Below are positions 24,652 to 35,223 of a DNA stretch of 64,000 nucleotides, in pieces. A program made the translations under genes and the position numbers. Every line of letters begins with the position of its first letter. The first letter of the stretch is position 1. The stretch lies in assembly GCA_951802425.1 (NCBI GenBank), contig OX637796.1, positions 1,426,001 through 1,490,000 of the forward strand. The letters run 5' to 3'. This DNA comes from Clavaria fumosa. Its lineage: Eukaryota; Basidiomycota; Agaricomycetes; Agaricales; Clavariaceae. Under the pieces are notes generated by a model. That model did no database searches, was not told where the DNA came from, and saw only the letters and a list, made by a program, of their open reading frames with translations.

Positions 24652-25975
24652 GTACCACACATCTCTCCTGGGTTGACCAACGATTGGTTGAACCGGGCTT
24701 CAATCTCCCCAACAACGCCTCCCGGTTGAGATGAAACTCGTCAAGGATACGTCGGGCTGCGAAAGTGGCTCGAAGGTGCATCCGGAACATCAGCGCCGCG
24801 TTGTCCAGCGCTTCGCGACTCAGCGGATCATCTCCCGGGGCGACAACGAGACGTTTGCACAGCTCCTTCACTGAGTCGATTATATCGAGATCGCTAGGCT
24901 TTCTGCGGTCGATGCGGAAGACCTGCTGGGCGTTTTGGGCGATACGGCTAAGGTTGACGGGTAAGCTGTGCTGCTCTGCAGGGTCCGTGCGAGAGAAGAT
25001 GAATTCGCGCAGGACTCTGCGGTCCTCACGGTGATTATACTCCTCATCGACCTTCGCTTGAAGCTCGAGGGAGCTCAAGCCCGACTTGCAACACGCCAGG
25101 GGGAGATCCACGAGTGGGGTCAGTGACGTCAGCACGATACGCGCGCTCAAACGCTTTGTCGCTGTAGCCATACCCATCCCGTCTTCACCATACACAAATT
25201 GGATGAGGTCGCCGAGAGAATTGCGGACGGTTCCGTCGTAGCAAACCATCAGATCTTCGAGATCCTTTACCAACCAGCGCTGAATGTAGCCCGTTTCTGC
25301 CGTCTTGACAGCTGTGTCAATCGAGACCTTTGCGACCGGCTATGACATGGAAAAAGAATTCCTGAGGAGTCAGACCTCGAAGATATGAATTCTTGACGAG
25401 GCCCCGCGCCTCAGGATCGAAGTCGTCCTTCGTGAAGTGGGGCAGCGTCCTATGCTGAAATCCAAACGGGATGCGACAGCCTTCCACAATCTGCTGGCCA
25501 ACGCAAACCGACATCTGCGAGATGTTGATGAAAGTATCCTTGGATCCAGCGGTCACTATCTGCTTGACGTTATTGTCTGGCTTCAGGTTCTCCTGTGCAA
25601 ATTGACCCGACGTGCCGCGCGTCTGATTGAGTTGGACCGTCACCTGGGACTCGAACGATTCACGAATGGTCATTCCTGGCTTCGGCTGGAGCTTGCCCTG
25701 GGACGCCAGCTCGATGATGTCCGCGACCCGCTTCTTGCATTCTGTGATGGTTTCGGTGATGAACTGCATGGTGCGATTATCGGCCGATCCCTATACTGAA
25801 ACCATTATGAAAAAGCCAGAAATTTACGATCATCTGAATGCTGTTGAACAGCTGCTTGGTGATATCGGGACCTTTCTCGCGGAACGTGACGTGGATCAGG
25901 CCGCCCTGCGCAGTACCCAGTCTTTTTATCCATAATGCCAAAGATGATGGCACCGTTTTCAATCATCTTGTGTAG
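24652..25975 (-). pseudogene. RPB1: Captured, frameshifted fragment of RPB1 (RNA polymerase II largest subunit)
   Basis: Minus-strand frames spell a middle segment of Rpb1 in the correct order. The blocks are [191 protein letters not shown] and [19 protein letters not shown]. It lacks the N-terminal catalytic region and the CTD, and is interrupted by frameshifts (for example near 25320 and 24720). It ends abruptly at 24652. It is a fragment carried inside element 1, not the working gene. Confidence 0.88.
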
Positions 25976-26221
25976 ACTAGGCTGCCAGTCGACAATTATT
26001 ATAAAGACGAGACAAATGGTACTCACTCTCCATCCTTGAGACGTTGCTCGACAATCCAGCCGTACTGAAGAAACGCATCCGCCCGCTTATTGTATTGAAC
26101 ATCTATCGCTCTCCAGTATCCCTCACGACGTAGCGTGCACCGGGATACTGATTTGGCCCGTTCCGCACAAGCTCCTGCAGATAAGCGAAAGCTGTTGTAG
26201 CAGGACGGTGGAGCAAGAGGC

Positions 26222-26530
26222 TTCTAGGGCATCGCGGAACTGATTGAGCTGGAAATAAAGAATGCCGATGGAGCACCAGAAGGTTGGATTGCAACTGTCG
26301 GGACAGACGGCTTGTCGATATGCTTCGTAGGCCTTGCCATGATGTGCGACCAAGGAGGTACCAGCTTTGAGCGTCGCCATCAGCTGTAGTGATAATCACC
26401 ATGAGACATTTGACAGGGAAAGATGTGGGGACTTACTCGCTTTGAGACTCTTGGTCAAGTATGATCATGGTTCCGATCTTGCAAATCTCATACGGACTTC
26501 CAAGGTCAAACAACACTTCGACAATCTCAT
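26222..26530 (-). pseudogene. CYC8: Captured fragment of CYC8/SSN6 tetratricopeptide corepressor
   Basis: Minus-strand frames read [25 protein letters not shown] and [20 protein letters not shown]. These match the TPR repeats of the Cyc8/Ssn6 general corepressor. A further block, EVLFDLGSPYEIC, lies upstream in transcription order (about 26490-26530). In an intact Cyc8 it would follow, so the pieces seem rearranged. Frames shift between blocks and no start is present. It abuts the RPB1 fragment and, like it, lies between the two transposon genes. Confidence 0.72.
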
Positions 26531-26601
26531 TTGAGCAGTAAAGACAGGCAAACGACAATATATGGCCATGTTGGGCACATAAAAGTCAGGAGTGCACATC
26601 A

Positions 26602-27786
26602 TCAAATGTACCTACACTTGTGAAACCATCCCGCTGCATGATCTGCCGTCACTGAAAACGCAGCTTCATAGAGAAAGATCCACACATCAGTATCATCACT
26701 GCTCAAGTCAGCTCGAGCCACTCCACCATTACGACGAACGTATGCCTTGATTTTGGAAAATGCAAGCTCAATAGGGTTGAAATCTGGGGAATAGGCTGGT
26801 AGATAAAGGAGCCGACATCCCCTACATTAGGAAAGTGAAAGGGTTAGCACTCAAAGAGAGGAAGTGAACATGAAAGACCTCTCTTCAATCATCTCGAGTA
26901 TTTGTTGGTGCCGATGAATGCGAGCATTGTCCATGATCAGAACAGAATTCTTGGCTGGGAATGGATTCATCCTTGCAAGTAGACCTCGGATAAAGTCGGC
27001 AAAGAGGATTGAAGTAAACGATCCTTCGATCAACATGCTGTAGATGATGCCATCAAGTGAAAGTGCCGGGAGAAGTGAGTATCTGTTACAATAGGCATTT
27101 TAGCTCATTGAAAGTGTAGAGAATAACACATACCGCTTGCCCCGGATAAAGAACCCTTTCCTTGTGGCCGCCTTGCCTGACAATGCCCAAGCTCGCCCTC
27201 GAAGATCAGTCCGACGGTCAAACGCACTCTCGTCCACGAATACAGCCTGCTCCGCAGTGTAGTTGGTGCCAAAAAAGTGTCGGTATTCAAGTCGCAATCT
27301 CTCATTGCGCTCAAGCGCATTCTTGCTGAGCTGTAGCGAGTCAGTGGGGTTGAACCCACTCATTTCTAGTGTGTAACTGCTCACCTTCTTCATTGTGAAG
27401 CCACTCCTCCTCAATGTGCGCCATACAGTACTTAACGATGCTTCTGTGCCGAACCTTTGCCGCAGCAGTTCCTGTAACTCATCAAGATATGCATCTGGTG
27501 TGTGCCGGACTGATCCTTGAAGAAACTAGCAAGAATCAGTGTTGGGTGAGGCTTATGGATAGTCAAGACAACATACCTGCGCCTCTTGTGTTGTGAGAAG
27601 TCGTTTTGATGACTGGAGAAGGCGAGGGGGGCAATTGATAGTACCTCGTTGTCTGAAGTTGGTCAAGAGACGTTCTATGGTGCGGCGAGGAACTCCAGTG
27701 TGGTAAGAGATCTCATCGTTGCTCAGGTTTGAAGACATCTGGAGAATTATCTGGCGTGCATCGTTGGAGAGTGCCTGTCCACGCAT
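26602..27786 (-). CDS. DD34E transposase of element 1 (Tc1/mariner, IS630-like DDE_3 type; 5 exons, ~323 aa)
   Basis: The enzyme cuts and joins the element ends at TA targets. The start [14 protein letters not shown] at 27786 begins a homeodomain-like helix-turn-helix ([21 protein letters not shown]). A second HTH region ([16 protein letters not shown]) follows. The catalytic domain has FVDESAFD (first Asp), LIMDNARIH (second Asp) and [12 protein letters not shown] (Glu). Exactly 34 residues separate the second Asp and the Glu. Introns are 27526-27576, 27331-27384, 27083-27133 and 26822-26878, with exons summing to 972 nt. The stop is TGA at 26602-26604. The start codon lies about 57 bp inside the right inverted repeat. 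All catalytic residues and frames are intact, so activity is plausible. Confidence 0.9.
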
Positions 27787-27842
27787 GCTTGTGGCAACTG
27801 TCACATGCCGGTGAGGAGAACAATCCAATGTGCCCTGCCACT

Positions 27843-28165
27843 CCTGCAACAAAGAAATATTGGGGCTGTCTCAGCACACCCCATAGACACATTTTAAGGC
27901 CCAAAACCAAATGATAGAATAGATATCTGAAACAGAATTTGTCTTGTATGTGAAAGCTGGCCATACAATCACATCTCCTTCATTTCTAGCTCAATTTCTA
28001 TGAAAATGGTGGGGCTGCCTAGCCCTCATCAAGCGGATTCAGGAAATGTCAATTTCGTTCTTATATCTGCAGTAGTTAGTGAGATATTCATCTCGCAAGT
28101 TGAAGGCTTGTCCAGTGCCGATTTTGGCAGATTTCAAGCTCCGCCAACTGCACTGAAAACGGCAA
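27843..28165 (-). repeat. Right terminal inverted repeat of element 1
   Basis: Inverted partner of 21452-21772, ending CGGCAA followed by the TA target dinucleotide. Sequence just inside carries the 5' region of the transposase gene. Confidence 0.9.
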
Positions 28166-28720
28166 TAATTTAATTTCCAAATGCTGGTATTAGCATTGAT
28201 ATCTCCAAAGAACTGCAACTCAACCCACTATCCAACCCCCCCTGGAAGGACTCACTCGACAATCACCCACACATCAACACTATACTCCCCCCGGGCCCTG
28301 TGGTCCAGTGGGAGAAAGGTCCCACACGGCCACAGGTCGAGCTCGTAATTGGGGTCATGAGTTCAAACCGCTGAGGGGGCATAATAAATTCTCAGTTAAT
28401 TCAATTCCCCAGTAATCACCATCATGTGATGATGTGCTGGCAGGTATAAAGTGACTAGTTGGGAGCCTTACAGCTGTTTGCGAAATTATTGGCAGCACAT
28501 CAATTACGTAAGTTTTTTTCCGTTTGTGCAGCAGAAAACATCGCACAAATTATAGCTTGTTCAATTCTTCATTGATTTGAGTGATTTAGATGCAGAAAAA
28601 TTTTGCGCAGGGCCTGGTATAATTTTCATTTTCATGCATGTATTGTTGCACCCAAGAAAATTCAAATATTAGTTTTGATGACATCAGCCACAACTCAGAT
28701 GCATCCTGATACTCAACCAT
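28166..28720. other. Spacer between elements 1 and 2
   Basis: About 550 bp without coding evidence, holding the tRNA-like repeat described separately and AT-rich sequence on both sides. Confidence 0.4.
28293..28380 (+). repeat. tRNA-derived SINE head (pol III A and B boxes)
   Basis: TGGTCCAGTGG at 28301-28311 fits the pol III A box. GAGTTCAAACC at 28359-28369 is close to the B box, at tRNA-like spacing. The flanks cannot be folded into a perfect acceptor stem by eye, and an AT-rich tail follows. I call it a tRNA-derived short interspersed element rather than a functional tRNA. Confidence 0.5.
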
Positions 28721-28724
28721 GCGC

Positions 28725-29345
28725 TACACTGCTGCCCCGACCTTGGCTGTCTATTCTATTTCACAGTCAGATGTATTCGATGTCTGGTCAGGTGCCAGCA
28801 TCCCTTGCTCCATCATCTGCGCCCCAACAACACTTTCCGATGGACGATCACAACAGCTAGTGCCCACCCTCCTCCAGGTTATTTATTGGATAGCGAATGA
28901 CCGAAGAGTTGAGCTCTATGCACAGGACATTCTGGAGCTTCGGTTCTCTATCTACCACAATGCTCTCATGCTACAAAGTGCTTTCATGCACACTGGGACC
29001 ATGTCAGACACATTCTTATGCGACCATCTCAAGTGGCTGGGTATAGCCTCCGATTGGGCCAATTTTTCGGCGATGGTGGCTTTGGGAGTGATACACAAGG
29101 GCTTAGAAGAAGGTATGACTATCCTTGGTCCCTACCTCCCATCGTTTGCTGGCGAAAGCCAACTACAAGGTGCTGCTTATTCAGAAGGCACCCATTCCTG
29201 CAATACCAAGGCCGAGCGCCACGCTGTGCTGCATGACTTCTCCTTGCGCAGATTTTAGGCTGTCCTGTAAGTTACCCTCCGCCATCCATCCACTTCCACA
29301 TCCTGCATTGATCAGCCCGAGAGTATACAGAGCACTGGACGAAAT
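28725..29345 (+). pseudogene. RPN2: RPN2 (26S proteasome regulatory subunit) fragment in the left arm, part 1
   Basis: Rpn2 is a scaffold of the proteasome lid and base. This fragment reads YHNALMLQSAFMHTGT, MSDTFLCDHLKWLGIASDW, NFSAMVALGVIHKGLEEG and TILGPYLPSFAGE in frame, matching the PC-repeat region of Rpn2. The matching inverted arm (39366-39870, -) continues with LYTLGLINAGCGSG and GEVMQHSAALGLGIAGMGA. No catalytic function is expected and the frame is later broken. The fragment is cut at 29345 by the copia insertion and continues at 34096. Confidence 0.8.
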
Positions 29346-29590
29346 TGAAGAAAGGCGACGGCACGCCCGCCTCGGATCCGCCCACGGATCCGCCACTTCT
29401 CTCGTTGCACCGCACTCGTACGTTGTATTAGCTCCCACTCTTCCTCTTGGACTGTCCTCTTCTTTTCTTTTAACCTCTTGCACTGTGCTTCTCGCGCCCT
29501 CGCACTCCCCTTTTATACGGACACTCTACGTAGTTGGCGGGTTCACGCTTTCTCGTTCTCCCACGTGAACTCGCAGCTGCGCCGCTGTGA
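29346..29590 (+). repeat. 5' LTR of the copia element
   Basis: It begins TGAAG and ends CGCTGTGA, and is nearly identical to the 3' LTR except for a 78-bp segment missing here. It contains CT-rich sequence (29455-29480) and TTTTATA near 29511. Confidence 0.9.
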
Positions 29591-29594
29591 GATT

Positions 29595-32500
29595 ATGAGA
29601 CCCGCACGGGCTAACCTACTCGAGATGTCGTCCGGAGATGCTTTCAAGTCCCCAAAGTTGAATGGCCAGAACTATGCATCATGGTCAGTTCACATGCAGT
29701 CTGTTTTGCAGTCCAAATACCTTTGGCTGGTTGTGAAGGGCACGGAGACTTGCCCACCTGGTCCGGACACCGCACCAACCGCCGCGATTCCGGATGATGA
29801 ACGCAAGGTGCGCATTCGAGATCACCTTGACTGGGTTTCACGAGACGAGGCCGCCCAGGGCCTGATGCATGGCGCTACCGACAAAACCCAGTGGCTGCAT
29901 GTTGTCAACTGCATCACATCAAAGGAGATGTGGGATTCCTGGAAACGAGTACACCAGGAAAATCAGCAGAAGATCAATGTACACTACTACTTTGAAGAAC
30001 TATATACACAAAAGTATGCGGATGACATGCCAATGGCCAACCACATTGCCGCGATCCTCGATATACGACACCGCATTGCCCAGGCCGGCGAGCAGATTAG
30101 CGACCTCCACGTCGCGCGGGCAATGATTCTCTCCCTGCTGAAGACCCCGTCATGGGAAATCATTAAAATACAACTATTCGACGTTGAGACTCTCACCCCC
30201 GAGATTGTCAGCACTAAGCTCCAGGCTGAGGTGAACAGACGTGTCCGAGAAAAGTCCGGAGGCCAGACGGCGCTCCAGGCAACTGCGAGAAATCAGAAGG
30301 GCAACAAGGGCAGAGGGCCTCAACCAGGCGACGAGTGCCGATACTGTCACGAGAAGGGGCATTGGGCGAGTAATTGCCCAAAGCTCGAGGGAAGGGAAAG
30401 GAAGTCGAGCAGCGCACCTTCGGTGTCCTCGACTAACGCTGGGACGGCCAACATGGCCGTCGACAACCTTCAGGACCTGGGCGCGAAGGCCGTGGGGCGG
30501 GTTTACCTCGCCACCAGCCCGCGTGCCGCTACTGGGATCATCCTTGATTGCGGGGCGACAGCACACATGTTCTGCGACCGCCAGCTGTTCTGCTCCTACA
30601 CACCCTCATCAGGACAATCCATATCAGTAGGCGACGCCCACAACATACCCATTGAAGGACACGGCAGCGTATGCCTAAAGGCACGACTGCCAGGGGATAT
30701 CGGGAGGTAACACTCCACGGTGTCATGCACGTGCCAGACCTGGCTATGAACTTAGTAAGTCTCGGAGCCCTCCAGCGCGAAGGGGCCGAGTATCGAAGCC
30801 TCACCGGTGGGCTCGTTGTGACGCATGAGGGCGACGACCTCCTGCGTGCAAAGCTTGAGGGAGGGCTATACCATCTAGAGCAGGTCGATGAGAGTCCGCA
30901 GGTCGCCTACGGCGCCACGGCCGGCGCGAACATGCGACTATGGCACCGCAGATTCAGACATCTGCATCTCGAAGCCATCCGTGAGCTGGCGCGAAAAGAT
31001 ATGGTAGACGGACTCACCATCTCGAATGCCAGCGACTACGACCGCAACTGCGAGGGGTGCGCGATGGGGAAGTCCCACCGGCTCCCCTTCCCGTGAGCCA
31101 GCACTACACACCACGAGAAGATGGAGCTCGTTGTTGTAGACTTGACTGGGCCCATGTCTGTTGAGACTTGGTCAGGGATGCAGTACGCCCTCATTTTTGT
31201 TGAGGCTCACTCTAGGTACGGGGTAGGCCGACTCTTGAAGTCGAAGGACAGCGAGACCGTCTCAGACACCTTGAAGGCGACGATCAGCATGCTGGAGCGT
31301 CAGTCGGCTACGAAGGTCAAAAAACTAAGGACTGACAATGGCAGGGAGTTCATTAATAGCATCGTCGAGGAGTTCTGCAAATGCGAGGGGATACTCCATG
31401 AGACGACAGCCCCTTACACCCCAGAACAAAACGGTATCGCAGAGCGGGCGATTGCGACCTACTTCGAAATGGTGAGGTGCATGTTACATGCATCTGGGAT
31501 GGACTTACGTTACTGGGGGGAGGCCCTCATGTACGCTATCCACATTCGGAACCTCTCGCTGACATCAGCTATACCCGGGAAGGTCCCCTACGAGATCTGG
31601 ACAGGGCGAAAGCCCGACGTGTCGCACCTACGGGTATTCGGGTCAATCGCATATGCAAACATTCCGAAGAAAGTCAGAGGGGGAAAGCTCGAGGCCACCG
31701 CTGTGAAATGCTGCCTCTTGGGATGGTGGTCTGATGAAACGAAAGGTTACAGGCTTGAGGACGTCGAGACGAAGGATCTGATCACCTCGCGCAACATACA
31801 ATTTGTCACGGATGAGGGGCCAAAAGACTTGGCCACTGTAGAGGTAACGAGCTCCCATTCCGCTCACGATTCGCCGCAGGACCAAACAAGTAGAGGAGCA
31901 ACCATCAGCAAAGTTCCAGACGACGACTCGACGCCACGTACCAACGCAACCATGGAGGAACAGCTCGACGATTCGCCTCCCGTTACTGATCCCCCAGCGC
32001 CGGCAACCCCCAAAATGAAGCCCTTGCGATGGGAGAACCTGCCGCCGCAGGAACACCCAGAGCGCCGCCGAGCGGCGGCCACGCGGTATGGAGTGGAGGC
32101 GACCGAAGAAGACGTTGCAGCAGCTTTAGCAGGCCAGGAGGGTCAGCACACCACCTTCGTTGCAGTGGGAGGTGAGCCCCGCACTCACTGAGAGGCCATG
32201 CAGTCTCCGCATGCAAAGCAGTGGGAGGCAGCTTTGGCTGCCAAATTTGCTCAGCTGAAGAACTCCGGGACGTTTGAATGGGTCGAGCGAGTTCCGGAGG
32301 GCCGCAAGGCGATAGGGAGCAAAGCCGTCTATCGAGAAAAACGCGATGGCGAGGGGAGGATCGTTAAGTACAAGGTTCGAATCGTCGTGAAGGGCTACTC
32401 ACAGGTACCAGGCCAGGATTTCGACCTAACATTCTCATCAGTAGTGAAGTTCACAACGTTGCGAGTCCTATTGTCTTTGTGTGCTTGTGAGAACTGGGAG

Positions 32501-33775
32501 TTGCACCAAGTTGACGTTGTGGGAGTGTACCTGCAGGGCAATCTTGATGAAGAAATCTACATGACACCACCCGAAGGCATTGCTGTCCCCAGGAAGGCCG
32601 GCTGGTCGTGGCAATTGCGAAAAGCGCTCTACGGGCTCAAACAGGCCGGTCGCCAATGGAAGCTGAAGCTCGACCAAGCCATGGGAAAGCTGGGCTTTGT
32701 GAAGGGGCACGCCGACGACTGCTTGTACATACGATGAACACCAGGCAAGAGCATCGTCCTGGTCCTCGTATACATCGATGACATGGTGGTGGCTGCAGAG
32801 CAGAGCGCGGAGGTAGCATGGTTCAAGGCAGAGCTGGGAAAAATCTTTGAACTAACCGACTTAGGCGAGTTACGACTCATCCTTGGAATCCAGGTGAAAC
32901 GCGACCGCAAGGCATGCACCATTCAGTTGGATCAGACGGCATACATCCGAGAACTTTTAGTGCATCACGGGATGCAGGGCTGCACCCCCGTGAGTATGCC
33001 GCTCGCCTCGAAAGAACGCCTCACCACTGCCCATTCCCCCACCTCCCTGGCTGACAAAGCTCTTTACCTGGAATATGCCAAGGGGTTGAAATATCCAGAG
33101 GTACTCGGAGGCGTCCTTTATGCCACTCAGACCAGGCCGGACATCCAGCACGCCATCAGTATCTGTGCTCAGTTTAGTGCAAACCCTGGGAAACCGCACC
33201 TCGAGGCCCTGAAACGCATTCTTCATTACCTTGCGGGAACAGCCCATTTAGGGCTTAGGCTAGGAGGGTGTAACGAAACCCTTGATCTAGTGGGTTGGAC
33301 TGACTCTGATTGGGCCCAGGACCCAGACACGCATCGCTCCATCAGCAGCTTCGTCTTCGAAGTCGCGGGCGGGTTCGTCTCCTGGTCCTCAAAGAAACAA
33401 CCCACTGTTGCACTCTCGACCGTCAAGGCCGAGTACATGGCTGCCGCCAACTCCACCAAAGAAGCGGTTTGGCTTCGCACCCTCCTTCAGGACCTTGGCT
33501 TCTCCCAGAACTGTGCTACGACCATCCACGCTGACAACCAGGGATGCATTGCGCTCTCCCGCAACCCCGTCACCCATTCTCGCGCCAAACACATCGACAT
33601 ACGGCACCACTTTGTTTGTGAGTGCGTCGCTCAATCTGAAATCTCACTTCTATTCTGTCCTACTGAGAACATGATTGCCGACATCCTCACGAAAGCACTA
33701 CCTCGTGACGCATTCGAGCGATTCCGTACGGCCTTAGGCGTTGTGGAAGAGTCGGGCCGCGCCGAGTGGGAGTGA
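29595..33775 (+). pseudogene. Copia Gag-Pol polyprotein, disabled by one frameshift and three in-frame TGA codons
   Basis: Gag starts at 29595 or 29625 (MSSGDAFKSPKLNG). A CCHC knuckle (CRYCHEKGHWASNC) and a protease motif (LDCGATAHMF) follow. The frame shifts near 30690-30710. The second frame continues with the GAG-pre-integrase region (LWHRRFRHLH...CEGCAMGKSHRLPF), integrase (VVVDLTGP, TDNGREF, APYTPEQNGIAERA), reverse transcriptase (HQVDVVGVYLQGNLDEEIYM, ALYGLKQAGRQW, LVYIDDMV) and RNase H (WTDSDWAQD, ALSTVKAEYMAAA, HADNQGCIALS, HIDIRHHF). Stops are TGA at 31094-31096, 32189-32191 and 32735-32737, all in the same frame. Otherwise it is intact, so inactivation is recent. Confidence 0.92.
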
Positions 33776-34095
33776 AGAAAGGCAACGGCACGCCCGCCTC
33801 GGATCCACCCACGGATCCGCCACTTCTCTCGTTGCACCGCACTCGTACGTTGTATTAGCTCCCACTCTTCCTCTTGGACTGTCCTCTTCTTTTCTTTTAA
33901 CCTCTTGCACTGTGCTTCTCGTGCCCTCGCGCTCCCCTTTTATACGGACGCTCTATGTAGTTGGCGGGTTCACGCTTTCTCGTTCTCCCGTGTGAACTCG
34001 CAGGTATGATAACCAAACTGTTCGTATTATTCTTGTTAACTAATAAAGCATGCTTTCTCGTTCTCCCATGTGAACTCGCAGCTGCGCCGCTGTGA
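33773..34095 (+). repeat. 3' LTR of the copia element, with a 78-bp intron-like insertion
   Basis: It matches the 5' LTR but carries an extra 78 bp at about 34004-34081. The insert begins GTATGA, includes CTAATAA and ends TCGCAG. Its last ~30 bp duplicate the LTR sequence just upstream of the insert. Confidence 0.88.
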
Positions 34096-35035
34096 GAAAT
34101 AACAAAGCGTATGACGACCTCAAGCAAACCCTATTTACGGACTCGGCTCTTGCTGGCGAGGCAGCTGGATATGCCATGGGCCTCATCACATTGCACACAG
34201 GGCAATCATCACCACTTCTGGGCACACCCATCATTGTTGGGGCCGGCGCTCAGCGATGACCATGCTGCATCGTGCTGCAGGACTTCTCCTTGCACAGACT
34301 TGAGACTGTCCTGTAAGTAACCCTCCACCATCTATCTGTTTCCACATCCTGCATTGATCAGCCTGAGAGTATAGAGAGCACCGGAAGAAATAACAAAGCA
34401 TATGACGACCTCTCCACTCCAATTTCGACTATGAGCTGTGGCTCGCTAAAGAAGGGGAGTCTTAGGGGACATCCATGCCACTGCAGAACTTCGTCAAAAA
34501 GCCGCATCTTCAGTATGTCCACCTAATCACTTGTGCCCCATGATAGAGGCCTCTGACAGACAATAACTACCAGGAACCATCTACTTGTACTCCGGAGCAC
34601 GCATTGGAGGAAGCTGAGATTCTAGTTCATCACCACTGGCTCTGTGTGCACCTTGTGGGACGCCGTGGTAGCACAGAGAAAGGGATCGCATCTATCGTCT
34701 CAGTTATGTGGATGAGTCCCACTGCGTCAGCCATCAGAAGGTCTTCACTAACCCTGTGTAGCGAAAACAGGGTTGTGCAGAATGCCTAGTTAGGTACCAC
34801 TAACATAGCTTGTGACGAGGAAATACTCATGTATGCGCAGGAGACACAGCACGAGAAGATCATGTATGTAGTTTTGCAATTTGCAGTCAACTCTTTTTTG
34901 TGTGCCCATGCTTTCAACACGTGACCCTGCATCTGCTCGACATCCTACCTCGCATTGCTCATTGTCCTGCCTTGTATCTTTGACACAGCACAAGTAGCTC
35001 ATTCGAGGACTTGCCATTGTCATGTGTAGGCCAGT
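34096..35035 (+). pseudogene. RPN2: RPN2 fragment in the left arm, part 2, with internal duplication
   Basis: After the copia insertion the frame reads AYDDLKQTLFTDSALAGEAA and GYAMGLITLHTG. Further on, MYAQETQHEKIM (about 34831-34866) ends at an intron donor GTATGT, and IRGLAIVM resumes at about 34999. These are consecutive Rpn2 PC-repeat blocks. Between them lies a second copy of the segment starting at ACTGTCCTGTAAG (34302 on), duplicating about 29258-29345 plus 34096-34125. Sequence between 34430 and 34800 is not recognised. Homology to the right arm stops near 34980, so the last block is unique to this side. Confidence 0.75.
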
Positions 35036-35223
35036 CAGTGGCTAGAAGTATTGCTACTAGTAGATTTATTGCAAGCTGATGTGTGGACCAGTTTATCCAT
35101 GCTCGTGATGGCACGTGAGGTCGCTTCTCGTTCGTTCCTCAGGCCTCAACGTGCATGGGCGTATGCTCATGCCAGGCCAACCAACACAAGTTCTTCGTGC
35201 TTTACTATCCTGCTCCCCTTCAG

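Larger units (their letters stand above)
21452..28165. mobile_element. Element 1: two-gene Tc1/mariner-like transposon with captured host gene fragments (6714 bp)
   Basis: Terminal inverted repeats of about 320 bp (21452-21772 and 27843-28165) begin TTGCCG and end CGGCAA. A TA dinucleotide lies directly outside both ends (21450-21451 and 28166-28167), the target duplication expected of Tc1/mariner transposition. Inside, an accessory gene reads inward from the left repeat (21860-23530, +). A DD34E transposase gene reads inward from the right repeat (26602-27786, -). The 3-kb centre holds decayed pieces of host RPB1 and CYC8. The arms are nearly identical and both genes are open, so the insertion looks fairly recent. 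A diverged relative of both genes is found at 35.2-38.5 kb. Confidence 0.85.
29346..34095 (+). mobile_element. Ty1/copia LTR retrotransposon inserted in the left arm of element 2
   Basis: Left LTR is 29346-29590 (245 bp) and right LTR 33773-34095 (323 bp). The 5-bp target duplication GAAAT occurs at 29341-29345 and 34096-34100. The inverted right arm of element 2 (near 39375-39395) preserves the unoccupied site, in which GGACGAAATAAC is continuous. That proves the exact insertion point. Domain order is Gag, protease, integrase, reverse transcriptase, RNase H, as in copia. The pol stop codon TGA coincides with the first bases of the 3' LTR. Confidence 0.93.

Noticed and set aside
24652..25975. 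Possibility that this is the working RPB1 gene
   Set aside because: Only an internal portion is present, frameshifts break it, the catalytic NADFDGD region and the heptad CTD are absent, and it lies inside transposon termini.
28293..28380. Functional tRNA gene
   Set aside because: A and B boxes are present, but no acceptor stem or clear anticodon arm could be paired by eye. It continues into repeat sequence. The same reasoning applies to 47741-47830 and 59806-59882.
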